Assembly (NCBI GenBank): GCA_030765045.1
Contig: CM060964.1
Coordinates: 174,941,352-175,005,351, forward strand
Direction of reading: 5' to 3'
From: Tenodera sinensis
Lineage: Eukaryota; Arthropoda; Insecta; Mantodea; Mantidae
DNA length: 64,000 nucleotides
The translations under genes were made by a program, and so were the position numbers. Within the stretch, counting starts at the first letter, position 1. The number at the start of each line of letters is the position of its first letter. Below are positions 1 through 12,689 of this stretch, piece by piece. The notes below the pieces were generated by a model that saw nothing but the letters and a program-made list of their open reading frames with translations, was not told the DNA's origin and did no database searches.

Positions 1-836
<836 letters not shown>

Positions 837-1284
837 GGTAATTTAAAGAAAATAAAAATAAACAAATGCTTGTGAGAAGTTTTGTGTTCTCGAGTGGTAC
901 TGTTACATCAATCTTCAGATATACTTTGCAAATCTTTTTACAGTATGTCCATGATTGAAATTTACCACTTAGAGTTTGATGAAAACGAAACTTGTACCCC
1001 TCGGTAACACGCAGTTGATTTCGTTTCTCACTAAACATCATTGAAGGCCTATTCCACCCTCCGCTGTGTCCAGTCAAAGTAATATACGCAACTGGTATGT
1101 TTACGGTTAGCCGTGTATCCCAGCAATGTCCAACCTTGCCCCTTTGGGAACGTTTACGTAATTAGCTGCTCTTTCCCCACCTCCAACCTTCAGTTGGAGG
1201 GTACGTAACCTAGTGCCTGTGACGTATAAAATCACATCCAAACAGTCAGTATACATAAATGGTAAGCATTAAGAGACAGACAAA
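837..1284. other. Unassigned AT-rich sequence
   Basis: No gene or known repeat is recognised. A short perfect hairpin (CCTCCAAC / GTTGGAGG, 5-base loop) lies at 1182-1202, with no sign of function. Confidence 0.5.
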
Positions 1285-1450
1285 AGCTTACTAAAATAAA
1301 AAATGTGAACCTCGTTAAAACAGAAAATTTATGTCAAATAATTATTTGTTACTTTTGAGTGAACCATTTTTGAGATATGGTTTATTATTTGTTTGAATTT
1401 GCGAATACTTACATTTTTCTCAAATGGGAATATGTTCTTTTTTTATCTCA
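1285..1450 (-). mobile_element. F1 family fragment, old and diverged
   Basis: About 150 bp can be aligned by eye to the middle of the F1 copies at 6309-7262 and 23904-24866 (reverse orientation). Shared phrases include CTCGTTAAAACA, AACCATTT..GAGATAT and ATACTTA..TTTCTCAAA. No ends are preserved. Confidence 0.55.
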
Positions 1451-2023
1451 AACATCTCATTGTTTACAGTTAATCTCAGCTTTACTATTCAAAATTAGAC
1501 CGACAAACTTTTCAACCAGAGAAATTGCTGGTGTCTTTGCGAGAGTACGGCTGAATAGGGCACGTCAATGCACTTTGTGTTAATCGCAATGGGCGTGCGT
1601 TCCAACATTTACTTTGAATAATAAAGCTATGATTAATTGTAAACAATGATATGTTTGTGTTTTGTGTTTGTTTCTTGCATTAAGATTGTGTGCCTTACTA
1701 AGATAAATGCAATATTAATTTGTATTGTTGATTTTGCCGTAAATACTTAAACTGAGTGGGAGGCAGTAATTTATGGCATTAACTCGTCTAGCGCTTAAAC
1801 GAAGCACCGCAGCGAAAAACTTTCCTTAACAGAAAGTGTTTAAAATACTGTTATCTATCAGCTCCCAAAGCTTGTCGGTCTAATTTTGGGACACCATATA
1901 TGTGAAAAAACTGTGTGGGACATCTTATGTTACATAAACTAAATTATTTTTAAGGAATTTGGAAAAATACCTTGTCCACATTACAAAGTTATCTTCAGTG
2001 CACTTAAGGACAAAAGATTACCG
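1451..2023. other. Unassigned sequence
   Basis: No coding frame, tRNA-like box or repeat family is recognised. The only open frame here (1377-1583) is short, lies partly over the F1 fragment and has no recognisable domain. Confidence 0.5.
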
Positions 2024-2082
2024 TGTTGTACTCAAGATTTCTCTGCTCTTGTACAAACTATTCTCACATGTTTGTTACCAAG

Positions 2083-2775
2083 TGGGATGGCTCAGGCGGT
2101 AAAGTTTTAATATTTCATTCATTGTTAGGTGGTGGTGAGTTTTTCCCTGCTTTTATCTTCTGACTCGGGGCCCTAATGACCTAGCTGTCGACGGGCCCTT
2201 AAACCCTACTCACCCCAGGCGGTAACGTCTGTGGGCCGCATTCGGGAGGTAGCGAGTTCGATTCCCGTGGCCAACCTTCCTGATCCATCTGTATTTTCGG
2301 AGGTTTCCCCGGGCCGCCAGGCGAATCTGGGAAGGATTTCCATATCCTCTGAATTTCCTGTCCCCTCCATTTCGTTACATTAATCATTTCATATCACTCT
2401 TCATCCCATTAGGTTTCTTTCAGGTTGGAAGCGTCAGCGAGCGTCGCGGCAGCATCACGGAGGGGAAAGAATGCGCTCTGGAAATCCCGTCCCTCGGAAT
2501 GGAAGACGATCCTACTGATTTTCGGGCACCCCATGTGATGGTACAAGCCCGAGGGGGAAGGGTAGCTAACGCAGCCTTCGCCGGGGTGCTTCTAACTGGA
2601 AAAATGTAGGGATCCTGCCACCTGCTCTGTCGTGGCAATGTTCCGGCCACCCTTCGGATCCATTCGTCTCATCCATCCTCCTGGGAGGTGTCCCATCAGG
2701 TGTATAGGCACAAAAGATCGCCTTTCGGTCGAGGTGCTAAGCCCCCTCAGCAAGTTGTCATTGAGTCAATTGTGT
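2083..2775 (+). mobile_element. Long tRNA-headed SINE, family S1 copy A
   Basis: The head has a pol III box A-like stretch (GGGATGGCTCAGGCGGTAA) and a box B-like stretch (GAGTTCGATTCCCG near 2250). A body of about 500 bp follows and is shared with 18950-19526 and 27461-28014, including GGTTTCTTTCAGG, TGCTCTGTCGT.GCAATGTT and CACAAAAGAT.GCCTTTCGG near the 3' end. It lies inside an F1 copy and its head is split by a 113-bp LINE tail. S1 has no protein and would need a LINE partner to move. The 0.5-kb body is long for a SINE and could be partly derived from another element. Confidence 0.8.
2103..2215 (+). mobile_element. Truncated I-clade LINE 3' tail inserted in the SINE head
   Basis: The insert is flanked by a perfect 10-bp duplication, CAGGCGGTAA, at 2093-2102 and 2216-2225. 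It ends in a GGGCCC..GGGCCC stem around CTAATGACCTAG. The same stem and loop form the 3' end of the I-clade LINE at 35902-35935 (CTAATGACCTAGATCTTGAG). This is probably a severely 5'-truncated relative of that LINE. Confidence 0.75.
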
Positions 2776-3434
2776 ATTCTTCTGTCTACTTCAGGTTAGT
2801 CAGATAAACTTTTGCACAACTTATGTTATTACTAATTGTCTTGTACGTGCAGGAGGAATATGGGAATATAGTAGGTTCTAAGCGATAGTCAAACCGTTTA
2901 AGAGCATAGCTGGCCACTATACGATGCCTTTGCATGGCCAACAGATAAAAGGACGAATAACGAATTCCCATTTAAGAAAAGTATACGTATTGGACAATTC
3001 CAAATAACAAGGAATATCTCGGAAATAGTTCTCTTCACAAAAAATGTATCTGACATAAAGTGTGTGTTTTAACAAGATGTACATTTCTATATAAGATTTT
3101 GTGTATCTCTTGCAGACTACCAATTATGTAAACGTCATCTAGAATGAACAAGACTTCTCAGGACATTCTAAGGAAATTCAAGATATACATTTTATTTGTC
3201 GTGTAACTATCTTAAAACTACTGTATTTGAATAAAAATCGTTGGAGCCATTTTTGCTAAACTCAAAATTTTCCTAAATTATTTCATGTAAAGGGTAGTGT
3301 GAGTTTGGGTGATGTTTTTAAAATATTTGTGTCTTAAATACCAAGTTTGGTACTTAACCGGCTTGTCGTTTTTGAGTTCTGCTGTTCACAGGTACATACG
3401 CATTCACACGCATGAACACACACACACACTCACG

Positions 3435-3491
<57 letters not shown>

Positions 3492-3651
3492 ACACAAATG
3501 CACACGGACCTTTTTGAGAAAATTATTTTTTTGATTCCAGGGACCTGATAACCTATAGTTATACTGAAATCTCGGTATCGACATCTACTACGTACATGTT
3601 AGACAAAGTAAAAATGTATTATTTCAGGCAGCTCCAGGAAAATTTACACAT

Positions 3652-4526
3652 TAAAAATCGGATGTGTTGTACCCGCATGCCTTTCTCTGCTCTTAAACTA
3701 ACTATTCCTACAAACCCTTATTCCTGTATCTTCTTCATGTTAGTCGAGATAAACATTTACAGAAATTATCTTATTGATAATTTTCTTGTAGGTACAAGGG
3801 GAATACAGTACGCTTTGAGCGATAGTCAAATATTTTAAAGCTTAGAAATTCCGCTCTCTTTGCACAACCAAGACATAAAAAGTGAATAACGACCTTCCAT
3901 TTGAGAAAAGTTTAGGTGTTGCAAAACTCACGCTAATAACAAAGAATGCCTCCGAAATGATTCACTCCACAAACAAATTTATTTGGAGATAAATTGTGTG
4001 CTTTAACGAGATCGAAATTTTTTGTACAGTATGATTTGGTGTATATCTTACGGTTTACCAGTTATGCAAGAGTCATCTAGAGTAAACAGGACTAGGCTAT
4101 AGAAAGAAAATTGAAAATATACTTTTGATTTGCCATAAAAATATGTTAAACATGTGGCATTTTAATCAAAATCGTTAAGGCATTCTTGAGAAAATCAACA
4201 TTCTCGAAAAAGTTTACATGTAAAGTTAGTTTAGGATGGACAAATTTTCTTCAGAATCTTCCTGTCGCATCCTTGAAAGATATTAAACTTAAATACCAAC
4301 TTCGGTTTTAACAGACCTTTCGTTTTTGAGTTATGCTGTTCACAGACAGACAGACAGACAGACGGACAGACACACACACTAACAAACAAAAAAACATGAA
4401 CCTTTTTTAAAAATGCTTTTTTTTATTCAGGAGACATCAGAACATATTTCCGGTGAAATCTCGATATCGAAATTTTGGGTGTTGTACAATACTTTCCCTA
4501 CTGACTACGTAGAAGAGAAAGCAAAA
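3652..4526 (+). mobile_element. F1 repeat copy
   Basis: This is a complete-looking copy. The 5' end is GATGTGTTGTACCC..CTTTCTCTGCTCTT and the 3' end is ACGTAGAAGAGAAAGCAAAA. The internal microsatellite site (4343-4380) here holds (CAGA)n followed by CACACACA. Copies carry an imperfect inverted terminal motif, CTTTCTCTACT, near both ends. No coding capacity is seen. Confidence 0.85.
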
Positions 4527-4552
4527 GCTTCATTAATCACCGTTTTAGAGCT

Positions 4553-5427
4553 TTAATACAGTGCGTTCATAGATCGGCTGGACTGCCCGGCGAGGACCGG
4601 CGCAGAGTTGCACGTAAACGACCGGTAAGTCATGAGTACGGAGCACTAACTACTGAGTTAGTAAACTTACAGTAGGCTTACCTGCATCGCAGCAGATGTT
4701 GAAATTGATGGCCTTCAACCCGAACACATCCCCTATATCTCCGAAAACAATTCTGGTTTACCAAAAATCCCCATATTATTCACAAAGTTCTTCACCAGGC
4801 TACAAAAGATGGGGCTTGGTATGCAGAGAGTACCCGTAGAGTTATCGACCCCATATTTTGCGATATAACAGTTGATTCACACATTTATGTAAGTTCTATT
4901 TTAAATAATGTTTTCCGCAACTAACAAGAACTGAAGGACTGTGTAGCTGGTTTCGGCAGAATTCAGCTATAGCGCACACTGCTGCATGAATTAGGAAGTT
5001 CGTATGGTGACAGAATAATTATTAGTCGAGCCACCTCATTCCCCTGATCCATATATCCATGTGATTTTTATTTATGGGGAACGTTAAAGAGTAAGGTATA
5101 AGCATAAAATTGTCTCATGTTACAAGAATTGAAGAAGAAAATCATGAGAGAAGTACAGGGAATAGCCAACATGAACTTTTGCGAGTAAACCAGAATTGTT
5201 TTCGGAGATATAGGGAATGTGTTTACGTTGAACATCATCAATTGCAACATCTGTTGTGGTGCAGGTAAGTCTAATGTAAGTTAGTACAGTAGTTAAGTGT
5301 TCTGTACCCATGGCTTGCCAGACATTTGCCTATAATTCTGGTGGAGGGGCGCCGTTCCTCGCCCGGCACGGTGCCACCGCTGGGCGTTCCGGCCGATCTG
5401 CGAACGCACTCTATAATATAAGGTGTA
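4553..5427. mobile_element. Foldback-like element with ~210-240 bp inverted repeats
   Basis: The left arm (about 4555-4763) and the right arm (about 5190-5425) are reverse complements with scattered differences. The outer end is GTGCGTTCATAGATCGG on the left and GTGCGTTCGCAGATCGG when the right end is read inward. The inner ends share CTATATCTCCGAAAACAATT and CTGGTTTAC. The ~430-bp centre shows no transposase. This fits a MITE or foldback derivative of a DNA transposon. A target duplication is not clear, so the superfamily is left open. Confidence 0.75.
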
Positions 5428-6308
5428 ACACGACATATAGCTTTAATATCGATAATATTAATAATATATAGCAATTCACCAATAAATGATGTAAAATTCA
5501 GAAAAGCAGAGGAACAGTGCATGTCTGTAATGAGAAACAAAGGCAACTTCGAAGTTGTACCGCAAAGGATCAGAAAAAAGCGCATTAGTGGAAGGCTCTT
5601 GAACAATACAAAACAAAAGCGAGTGAAAAGTGTTCAGAATTTATTATTCACCCTAATTGTGATGTGTGTTTACTCACTGTGAACACTGGAAAATGCACAT
5701 ACGGCAAGAAATACCCGATTGGTGGACACTCGAAGAAATTAGAAGAGGATATAATCAGTGGAAATGTTAGAGAACTACCGATAGGAAGTGCAAAATAAGC
5801 GGAGTTGTTCACACAAGACACCAAAAAGTATGCATCTTGTCGCGCAACGTACGGAAATGCGTCACTTCTATATAACATAGCGCAATTTGTTGCCAACACA
5901 GGCAAATTATTAAACGATTGCAGTTAAAAGGGCAAATACTTTCAGCAGAATTGTGTCTTACGTAAGTAAGGTACGGCGTGGTCAGTATCGCGAATATAAA
6001 ATAATACGTGATGGGTAATGTGGTTATGGTAAGTGCCAGGGATGAGTAAATGTTTCCATGGTTGTTGAACAGAATCCTACATGGTTATTTATTTCCAAAC
6101 CTGAAATATGTAAACACCCACACGAGAAAGAGTGTAAGCAGAAGCTAATTATATAAAGTAATTAACTATTCATCGGACGAACGTTCAATAAGTATCCTGC
6201 TACAAAGGTGAGTGCACCTTTGTTACCTTTGTAGCAGGAATCTGCAATAATTTCCTGGATAATTTTTATGCGCAGTAATTTAGTTATTTTTCATTTTCCT
6301 GCAAGTCG
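5428..6308. other. Unassigned sequence with one strong hairpin
   Basis: No gene is recognised; the longest open frame (5648-5905, minus) has no identifiable domain. A perfect 14-bp inverted repeat, TCCTGCTACAAAGG (6195-6208) and its complement (6226-6239), encloses a 17-base loop. Confidence 0.5.
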
Positions 6309-6489
6309 TACTTTTTTACTTTCTCTACTGGTAAGTAGGGGAAGTATTGTATTCCACCAAAAAATTTGATGTTGGGATTTCACCGAAATATATGTTTTGA
6401 GACCCCCTGAATCCAAAAAAAGCATTTTCAGAAAAAGGTCCGCGCGCGCGCGCGCGCGTGTGTGTGTGTGCGTGTGTCTGCGTGTATGT

Positions 6490-6532
<43 letters not shown>

Positions 6533-7262
6533 CCTGTGTGTGTCTTGTCAGACTGTGGACAGTATAACTCAAAATCGAAAAGTCGGTTAAAAACCAAATT
6601 TGGTATTTAAGTTGATTGTCTTTCAAGGATGCGACACGAAGATTTTTAAGAAAATAGCCCCACCCAAAACTACCCTTTACATGAAAATTTTTTTGAAAAT
6701 TTTTATTTTCTTGAAAATGGGTCTAACGATTTTGATTAAAATGTCATATGTTTGAGATACTTTTATGACAAATGAAATGTATATTTTGAATTTTCTGGCT
6801 ATAGCCCTTCTAGTCGCATTTACTCTGGACGACTTTTGCATAACTGGTAAACTGTTAAGAGATAGATCAAATCATACTATACAAAAATGTAGATCTTGCT
6901 AAAATACACAATTTATGTCTCAATAAATTTTCTTGTAGGGTTAACCATTTCGGAGATATTCCTTGTTATGTGTGTCAGTTTCGGAAAACTTAACACTTTC
7001 GTGAAGTTGAACATCGTTGTTCATTTTTTATATGTTAAGTGTGCAAAGAGAACGGAATCTCAAAGCCTGTAAAGATTTGACTATGGCACAAAACCTAATG
7101 TATTCTAATATTCCCCTTGCACCTAAAAGGAAATAAGCACTAAGATAATTTATGCAAATGTTTATTTTAGCACGAAGGAGATATAGGAATAAAAGTTTGT
7201 AAGAATGTTTAGTACAAGAGTAGAGAAAGTCATGTGAGGGCAACACATCAGATTTTTTATCT
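6309..7262 (-). mobile_element. F1 repeat copy, near full length
   Basis: This is the reverse-strand counterpart of 23904-24866. It starts at TTTTTTACTTTCTCTACTGG, carries a CG/TG microsatellite at about 6441-6545 in the family's fixed slot, and ends with GTAGAGAAAGTCATGTGAGG..ACACATCAGATTTTT. It is the longest minus-strand copy and a good reference for the family. Confidence 0.88.
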
Positions 7263-8497
7263 TCAGACACTTTTAACTCAAAAACTGTTTAAGATAGTTG
7301 CTTGTATTTATATCCTGTAGAGTACTCCATGTGTGTTAAAAGCTTTTCCAGGCCAAATTGAAAGTGAAAGTGTTTAATAAAAAAATTTAAAATTTTCACC
7401 AAAGTTATATCAAATGTTGCAATTTTTTAAAACCAAGATAAGAGAGTAAATGTAAAAATGGATTTATCTCCAATGTCAGAACAGTGTCAGGAAATATAAT
7501 TAAAAGGTAACTAACGCATTATAGGTTAATTTTTTGAGACAATGAGCCTAACTGAAGAACACTTTTCTATTTTGGATTTCTTATATCTTTAATTCATTAA
7601 ATTCAAATTAAATTAGACAGTTTAACTAATTATCAGTCATTGGCAGACATGTTATCCTGGATATCTGGATTTCATATTGATGTAATTTTCATATATTTAT
7701 CTGGAAAAATAACACAAAACACTTCCCGATGTCTTTTAATATTGTATTTAAAGGTTAATGGTGGCAATGATCGCTTCCCTTTGCTCAAGCATATTATTTT
7801 GTTCATTAAGAACGGGAAACTGAAACTGGAATTTTCAGGTTGCCTATAAACTGCAGACACCATAAAACCAAATTATAAGGTGGAAAACTGGTATAAATAA
7901 ATAATATAAAGTAGAACGTAGTGCAGAGATACTTCTTTGCCAATGTGTAAAGGAAGTGGACTCAGATGACCTACAGTGGGTACAATGCACTCTCAGAACA
8001 CCGGTTATTAAACCAACCATTAAAAAACGCCGATGGAAAATTGCATGCATTTGGTTACTATGTCATTACAGTATATGTTAACCTTAGCTACTCTTCTTTT
8101 TATTCTCCATTTGCTGTTCCGAAATTGGGTGTAGGAATTACGGTCACAATCTTATTCCTTTCAGTGCCAAGAAAGGAAACCAAACATAATATCCTTGCTC
8201 AGAATTTGGCACAAGTTGTCACCATTACTTCACTTGGGGTCACTTTGGTTCTTTGAGGTCACTGAGCTCACAAAGCTCAACTCGCACATTTTGGTTAATT
8301 AAAAATATTTAATTAAAACAATTAGTTAAAAATAGCTGTACAATTTAAAAGAATATTTTTTCGCAATTGGGTAATGGTTTTTAATGTTTAGATGTGTTCC
8401 TTACTGTCTTGCATTATTGGATGCTAAATTTACGGAGATAAATAAGAGTCGGAAAGAAATCTCTTGTAATTACTTCTAAAATGGCTGACATCAATAA
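7263..8497. other. Unassigned AT-rich sequence
   Basis: Open frames here are shorter than 100 codons and I recognise none. No tRNA-like box or repeat boundary is seen. Confidence 0.5.
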
Positions 8498-8656
8498 AAG
8501 TCCAATTTGTTACACTCTGTGACTTTGTGTACCCAGTCTTGTTCAAACCATTCTTACAAAAACTTATTCTTCTATCTACTTCATGTTACTCGAGATAGAC
8601 ATTTGTAGAAATGGTTCTATTACATACGATTTCATATTTCCTTGTAGGTACAATGG

Positions 8657-8955
8657 AGTTGCCTCCTTAGAGCTACTGCTTACCAAGCGGGAATTCCGGG
8701 TTCGATTCCCGGTACTGGCATGGGGATTTTCTTCCTCTGCGAGACGTGGTCTGGGGTGCACTCAGACTCGTTAGGTCGCTCAGAGGCCAATTGAGGAGCT
8801 ACTTAGTTGAGAAGTAGCGGCCGCTGGTCGAGAAGACTGCATAACTGGCCGGGAGGGACCGGGACACTGACCACGTCCCACCCTCCAGTACTGCATCCCG
8901 TTCATGACACCTGTACTGGGCAGAGGTGGGAGACACAGCGCTAGGCGTTAGTTAG
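8657..8955 (+). mobile_element. tRNA-headed SINE, family S2
   Basis: A tRNA-like head with a good box B (GGTTCGATTCC, 8699-8709) is followed by a ~200-bp body with CACGTCCCACCCTCCAGTACTG and GTGGGAGACACAGCGC. The flanks GTACAATGG (8648-8656) and GCACAATGG (8956-8964) are a 9-bp target duplication with one mismatch. The copy sits in F1 sequence. A second, headless copy is at 53812-54032. Confidence 0.82.
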
Positions 8956-9477
8956 GCACAATGGGAATGGAAGAATACAGTAGAGTTATGTGACAGTCAA
9001 ATATTTTAAGAGCAGGTTATATTATACCATGTGGCCCACTTCATCCGGCATCGGTGCAAGTAGATAACCCTTCATTTGTTAAAAAAGTTTCAGAACTCCA
9101 CGACGCAATTGTAGTCATAGAGACGGCAGTGGCATGTTCTGCCTCTCAGCAAAAACGTGAGGTAAGAGGCAGTTGAACTAGCGTGTGTAGTCCATAATAG
9201 ACAATAACACTATAGACAACCAAAAAGGTCTCACTTTACTTACAAGATTTTTATTTTCCAGGGAATAAACTCACTCTTGTATGTAGTGTTGTAGTCTAAG
9301 ATTTGAATTGCAGATTGGAAAGTGCAAAGCATGAGGGCACGTAATGTTTCATTGGCATTTGTTCCTTTCTTATTAATGTCATTGTTGTATTTTATTATTA
9401 TTTATTCTTTTTATTTCTGTTTGTAGTTATTGTGGTTTTTATACTATTTATATTACTATATTATTTGTACTATATCA

Positions 9478-9921
<444 letters not shown>

Positions 9922-10032
9922 TGTAGGAATAAAGGTGTGGCATCCTTAAAAAGTTCACCTCAACCAACAACTCTATGGCAATGTCTTTGCCCTTAGTGTT
10001 GAGTAGTACACGAGGGCGACATCCCTGACTTT

Positions 10033-10372
10033 CTTGAAAGTGTTCTTTGAAGCGATGAATACTATTTCAGCAATTATACCACTATGAAAAGACACAACAT
10101 GCACTACTGGGCCCCTTACAATCCTCACTGGGTACGAACAATTTCGGTGTGGTATTATTGAGGTCAATGTTATCGGATTTGTCTTTCTCCCAGCCAGACT
10201 TAGAAGGCAATAGTATCTGGAATTCCTGCAAGGTGAGCTTCAGGATTTTCTTGATGAGGTTCGGGTACGGCTTGTTAAAACACTGTTCCCAACAAGATGG
10301 TGCGCCACCTTGTTATTATGAACCTGTAAGGTGCATTTCAAGTAGTTGTACCCTGGTCGCTGAGTTGGCCTA
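10033..10372 (+). pseudogene. Mariner-like transposase fragment (copy a)
   Basis: Conceptual reading with frame changes gives SDEYYFSNYTTMKRHNMHYW, then HWVRTISVW, RYLEFLQ-like remnants and QQDGAPPCYYEPVR. These fit the SDE and QQDGAPPHY..VR blocks of IS630/Tc1/mariner-type transposases common in insects (family knowledge, not searched). Stops and shifts break the frame and the N-terminal DNA-binding part is absent. The C-terminal block continues inverted on the minus strand at 10437-10524 (VTPSFLRNVHMDT). It is not functional. Confidence 0.75.
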
Positions 10373-10730
10373 AGTGTCATGTCAAGAATATTGTGTTTGA
10401 AACAGATCGCCGACTTCATTCATAGAATAGGGGTTCAAAATGATACCTTGTTGATTGATACAATTCTCCAAACATCCTCTTGTATCCATATGGACGTTTC
10501 TTAGAAATGAGGGCGTGACAGAGGCACATGTTTTAATGAGCCTTTCAGGTGATCTGTTTCAAACGCAATATTCTTGATATCACATATCACATATCTAGAA
10601 AATGTTAGTGTTGCAAACTAGGAGGATGCTGATCTAAAGTACTAAGTTTGGTATTTAGCCGACTTTTTGATTTTGAGTTGTGCTGTTGATAGCCAGGCGC
10701 GCACGTACGCACAAACACACACACACACAT

Positions 10731-10763
<33 letters not shown>

Positions 10764-10782
10764 AAGAAAGAAAGAGAGAAAA

Positions 10783-10841
<59 letters not shown>

Positions 10842-11191
10842 AAGAGAGAGAGATGAACTTTTTTTAAAAAATGTTTTTTGTTGATTCAGGTGGCCTGAAA
10901 ACAAAGATACATTACCAGTGAAATCTTCACGTTTGTTTTTTGGGTGGCGTATAATACTTGCTCTAGTTGGTTTACTTAATAGAGGAGTAAGGATGATAGT
11001 TTACATCAGGCACCGACAGTGTTTGCCCGGTCAAGCCTTGCTTTGACTCGCTGCTGGCTTAGAGCCTCAGCGCGGTTCTCGGGTTAAGTCAGTGGCATGC
11101 TTTATTGGTGACACAACTAACCATACAGCAGCTCATATTAACCTGAAGTTCTATTAATCTGAACCAATATTCTACGTTTATAGCGTTGTAA

Positions 11192-11698
<507 letters not shown>

Positions 11699-11700
11699 TA

Positions 11701-12174
11701 CCAGGCGGCCCACTGGAGCAGGCCCCGCCTTCATGCGTTAGAACATTTGCAGTATTCCATGGCGCAAGAGAGGCCAGTGGCGTGTTGTGCTTCTCAGCGA
11801 GACGAGCGGTGAGAGGCAGTTGAGCTAGCCTGTGTAGTCTGTGATAATAGACAATAACAGTACAAACAACCGAAAAGGTCTCTCTTGACTTACAAGATCT
11901 TCATTTCCCAGGGAATAAACTCACTCCTGTATATGGTGCTATTGTCTAACATTTGAATGACAGATTGTAAAGTGCAAGCATGAGGGCACGTAATGTTTCA
12001 CTGGCGTTTCTTCGTTTCTTATGAATGTTATTGTTGTATTTTGTTATTTTTATTATTGGTATTGTTAGTATCACATTGTTTTACATTTATTATTTTACCC
12101 CTGTTAGTTTATTACTGTTAATTATTATAAATTACTGTTTATTATTGTTTCTCGTATTATCATTAGTACCTGGG
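11701..12174 (+). mobile_element. Solo terminal repeat of element M (copy b)
   Basis: It begins TATA|CCAGGCGGCCCACTGGAGC and is collinear with 9027-9470 and 29095-29600, including GAGGGCACGTAATGTTTCA and TTATTGTTGTATTTTGTTAT. No transposase and no long ATT array follow, only short interrupted TTA/TTG runs. It therefore shows what the microsatellite site looks like before expansion. Confidence 0.8.
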
Positions 12175-12187
12175 CGACCGAGTTTCG

Positions 12188-12439
12188 GTGGCGCCGTGGC
12201 CGAGCGGTTAGCGCGCTCGCCTACCACTTAGGCGGCCCGGGTTCGATCCCAGGGGCGCACATGTGGTATTTGTGGTGGACGAAGCGGCGTCAGGGCGGGT
12301 TTTCTCCGGGTGCTCCAGTTTCCTCCGCCATCTCATTCCACCGGTGCTCCATCTTCATTCCATGTATCATCAGTGTCACCGCCTGCGGTGCCGTAGTAGT
12401 AAAAGTGGGCGTTAAACACTACAACAACAACAACAACAA
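12188..12439 (+). mobile_element. tRNA-headed SINE, family S3, with (CAA)n tail
   Basis: 12191-12258 resembles a tRNA: acceptor ends GCGCC/GGCGC, box A GTGGCCGAGCGGTTAGCGC and box B GGGTTCGATCCC. It is only 68 nt and position 33 is not T, so it is a pseudo-tRNA head. The body ends GGGCGTTAAACACTACAAC plus CAA units. The flanks CGACCGAGTTTCG (12175-12187) and CGACCGAGCTTCG (12440-12452) are a 13-bp target duplication with one mismatch. Confidence 0.87.
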
Positions 12440-12441
12440 CG

Positions 12442-12458
12442 ACCGAGCTTCGCTCGGT
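12442..12458. other. ACCGAGC..GCTCGGT palindrome at the SINE target
   Basis: A perfect 7-bp stem with a 3-base loop. The SINE duplicated its left half. The palindrome may be the end of an older element, whose identity I cannot fix. Confidence 0.6.
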
Positions 12459-12689
12459 GTTTTTTGCCTATGGTTTTGTGAAATATTGTTTTTTGTGGGA
12501 GAAAATGCTTATTTAGATAAACCTGAAAGTTAAAACGTTAAATAAATACAAATTTTTGTCGCAGTTGTTAAGAGGCATTTCCCAGATACAAGAGATATAG
12601 AAATACATACAAGTATTTCATAAACACCATCATTTCAGCTGTAAAAGCGTCTACTGCTGAACCTAGGCCTGCCCCATAGATATCCACCT

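Larger units (their letters stand above)
2024..3615 (+). mobile_element. F1 repeat copy, split by a SINE
   Basis: The left end (2024-2082) matches the F1 5' terminus (TTTCTCTGCTCTTGTACAAAC) and F1 resumes at about 2776 (TATTCTTCTGTCTAC), so the intervening 0.7 kb is an insertion. The rest follows the family order: the GCATGGCCAACA segment, the block near 3240-3360, the CA-type microsatellite at 3416-3500, then the ATTCCAGG..GAAATCTCGGTATCGA 3' section. F1 carries no coding sequence that I can recognise, so it is non-autonomous. The next F1 copy begins only about 36 bp downstream in the same orientation. Confidence 0.8.

Noticed and set aside
7966..8256. 96-codon plus-strand frame as a small gene
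   Set aside because: No recognisable domain, and overlapping open frames of like length exist on the other strand.
9335..9400. Short MRARNVSLAF-type peptide conserved in all M copies
   Set aside because: Conserved because the terminal repeat is conserved. One copy has a stop (11979 onward) and there is no sign of codon-level selection by eye.
12191..12258. Candidate tRNA gene
   Set aside because: Only 68 nt, no T at position 33, and followed by a SINE body, CAA tail and target duplication.
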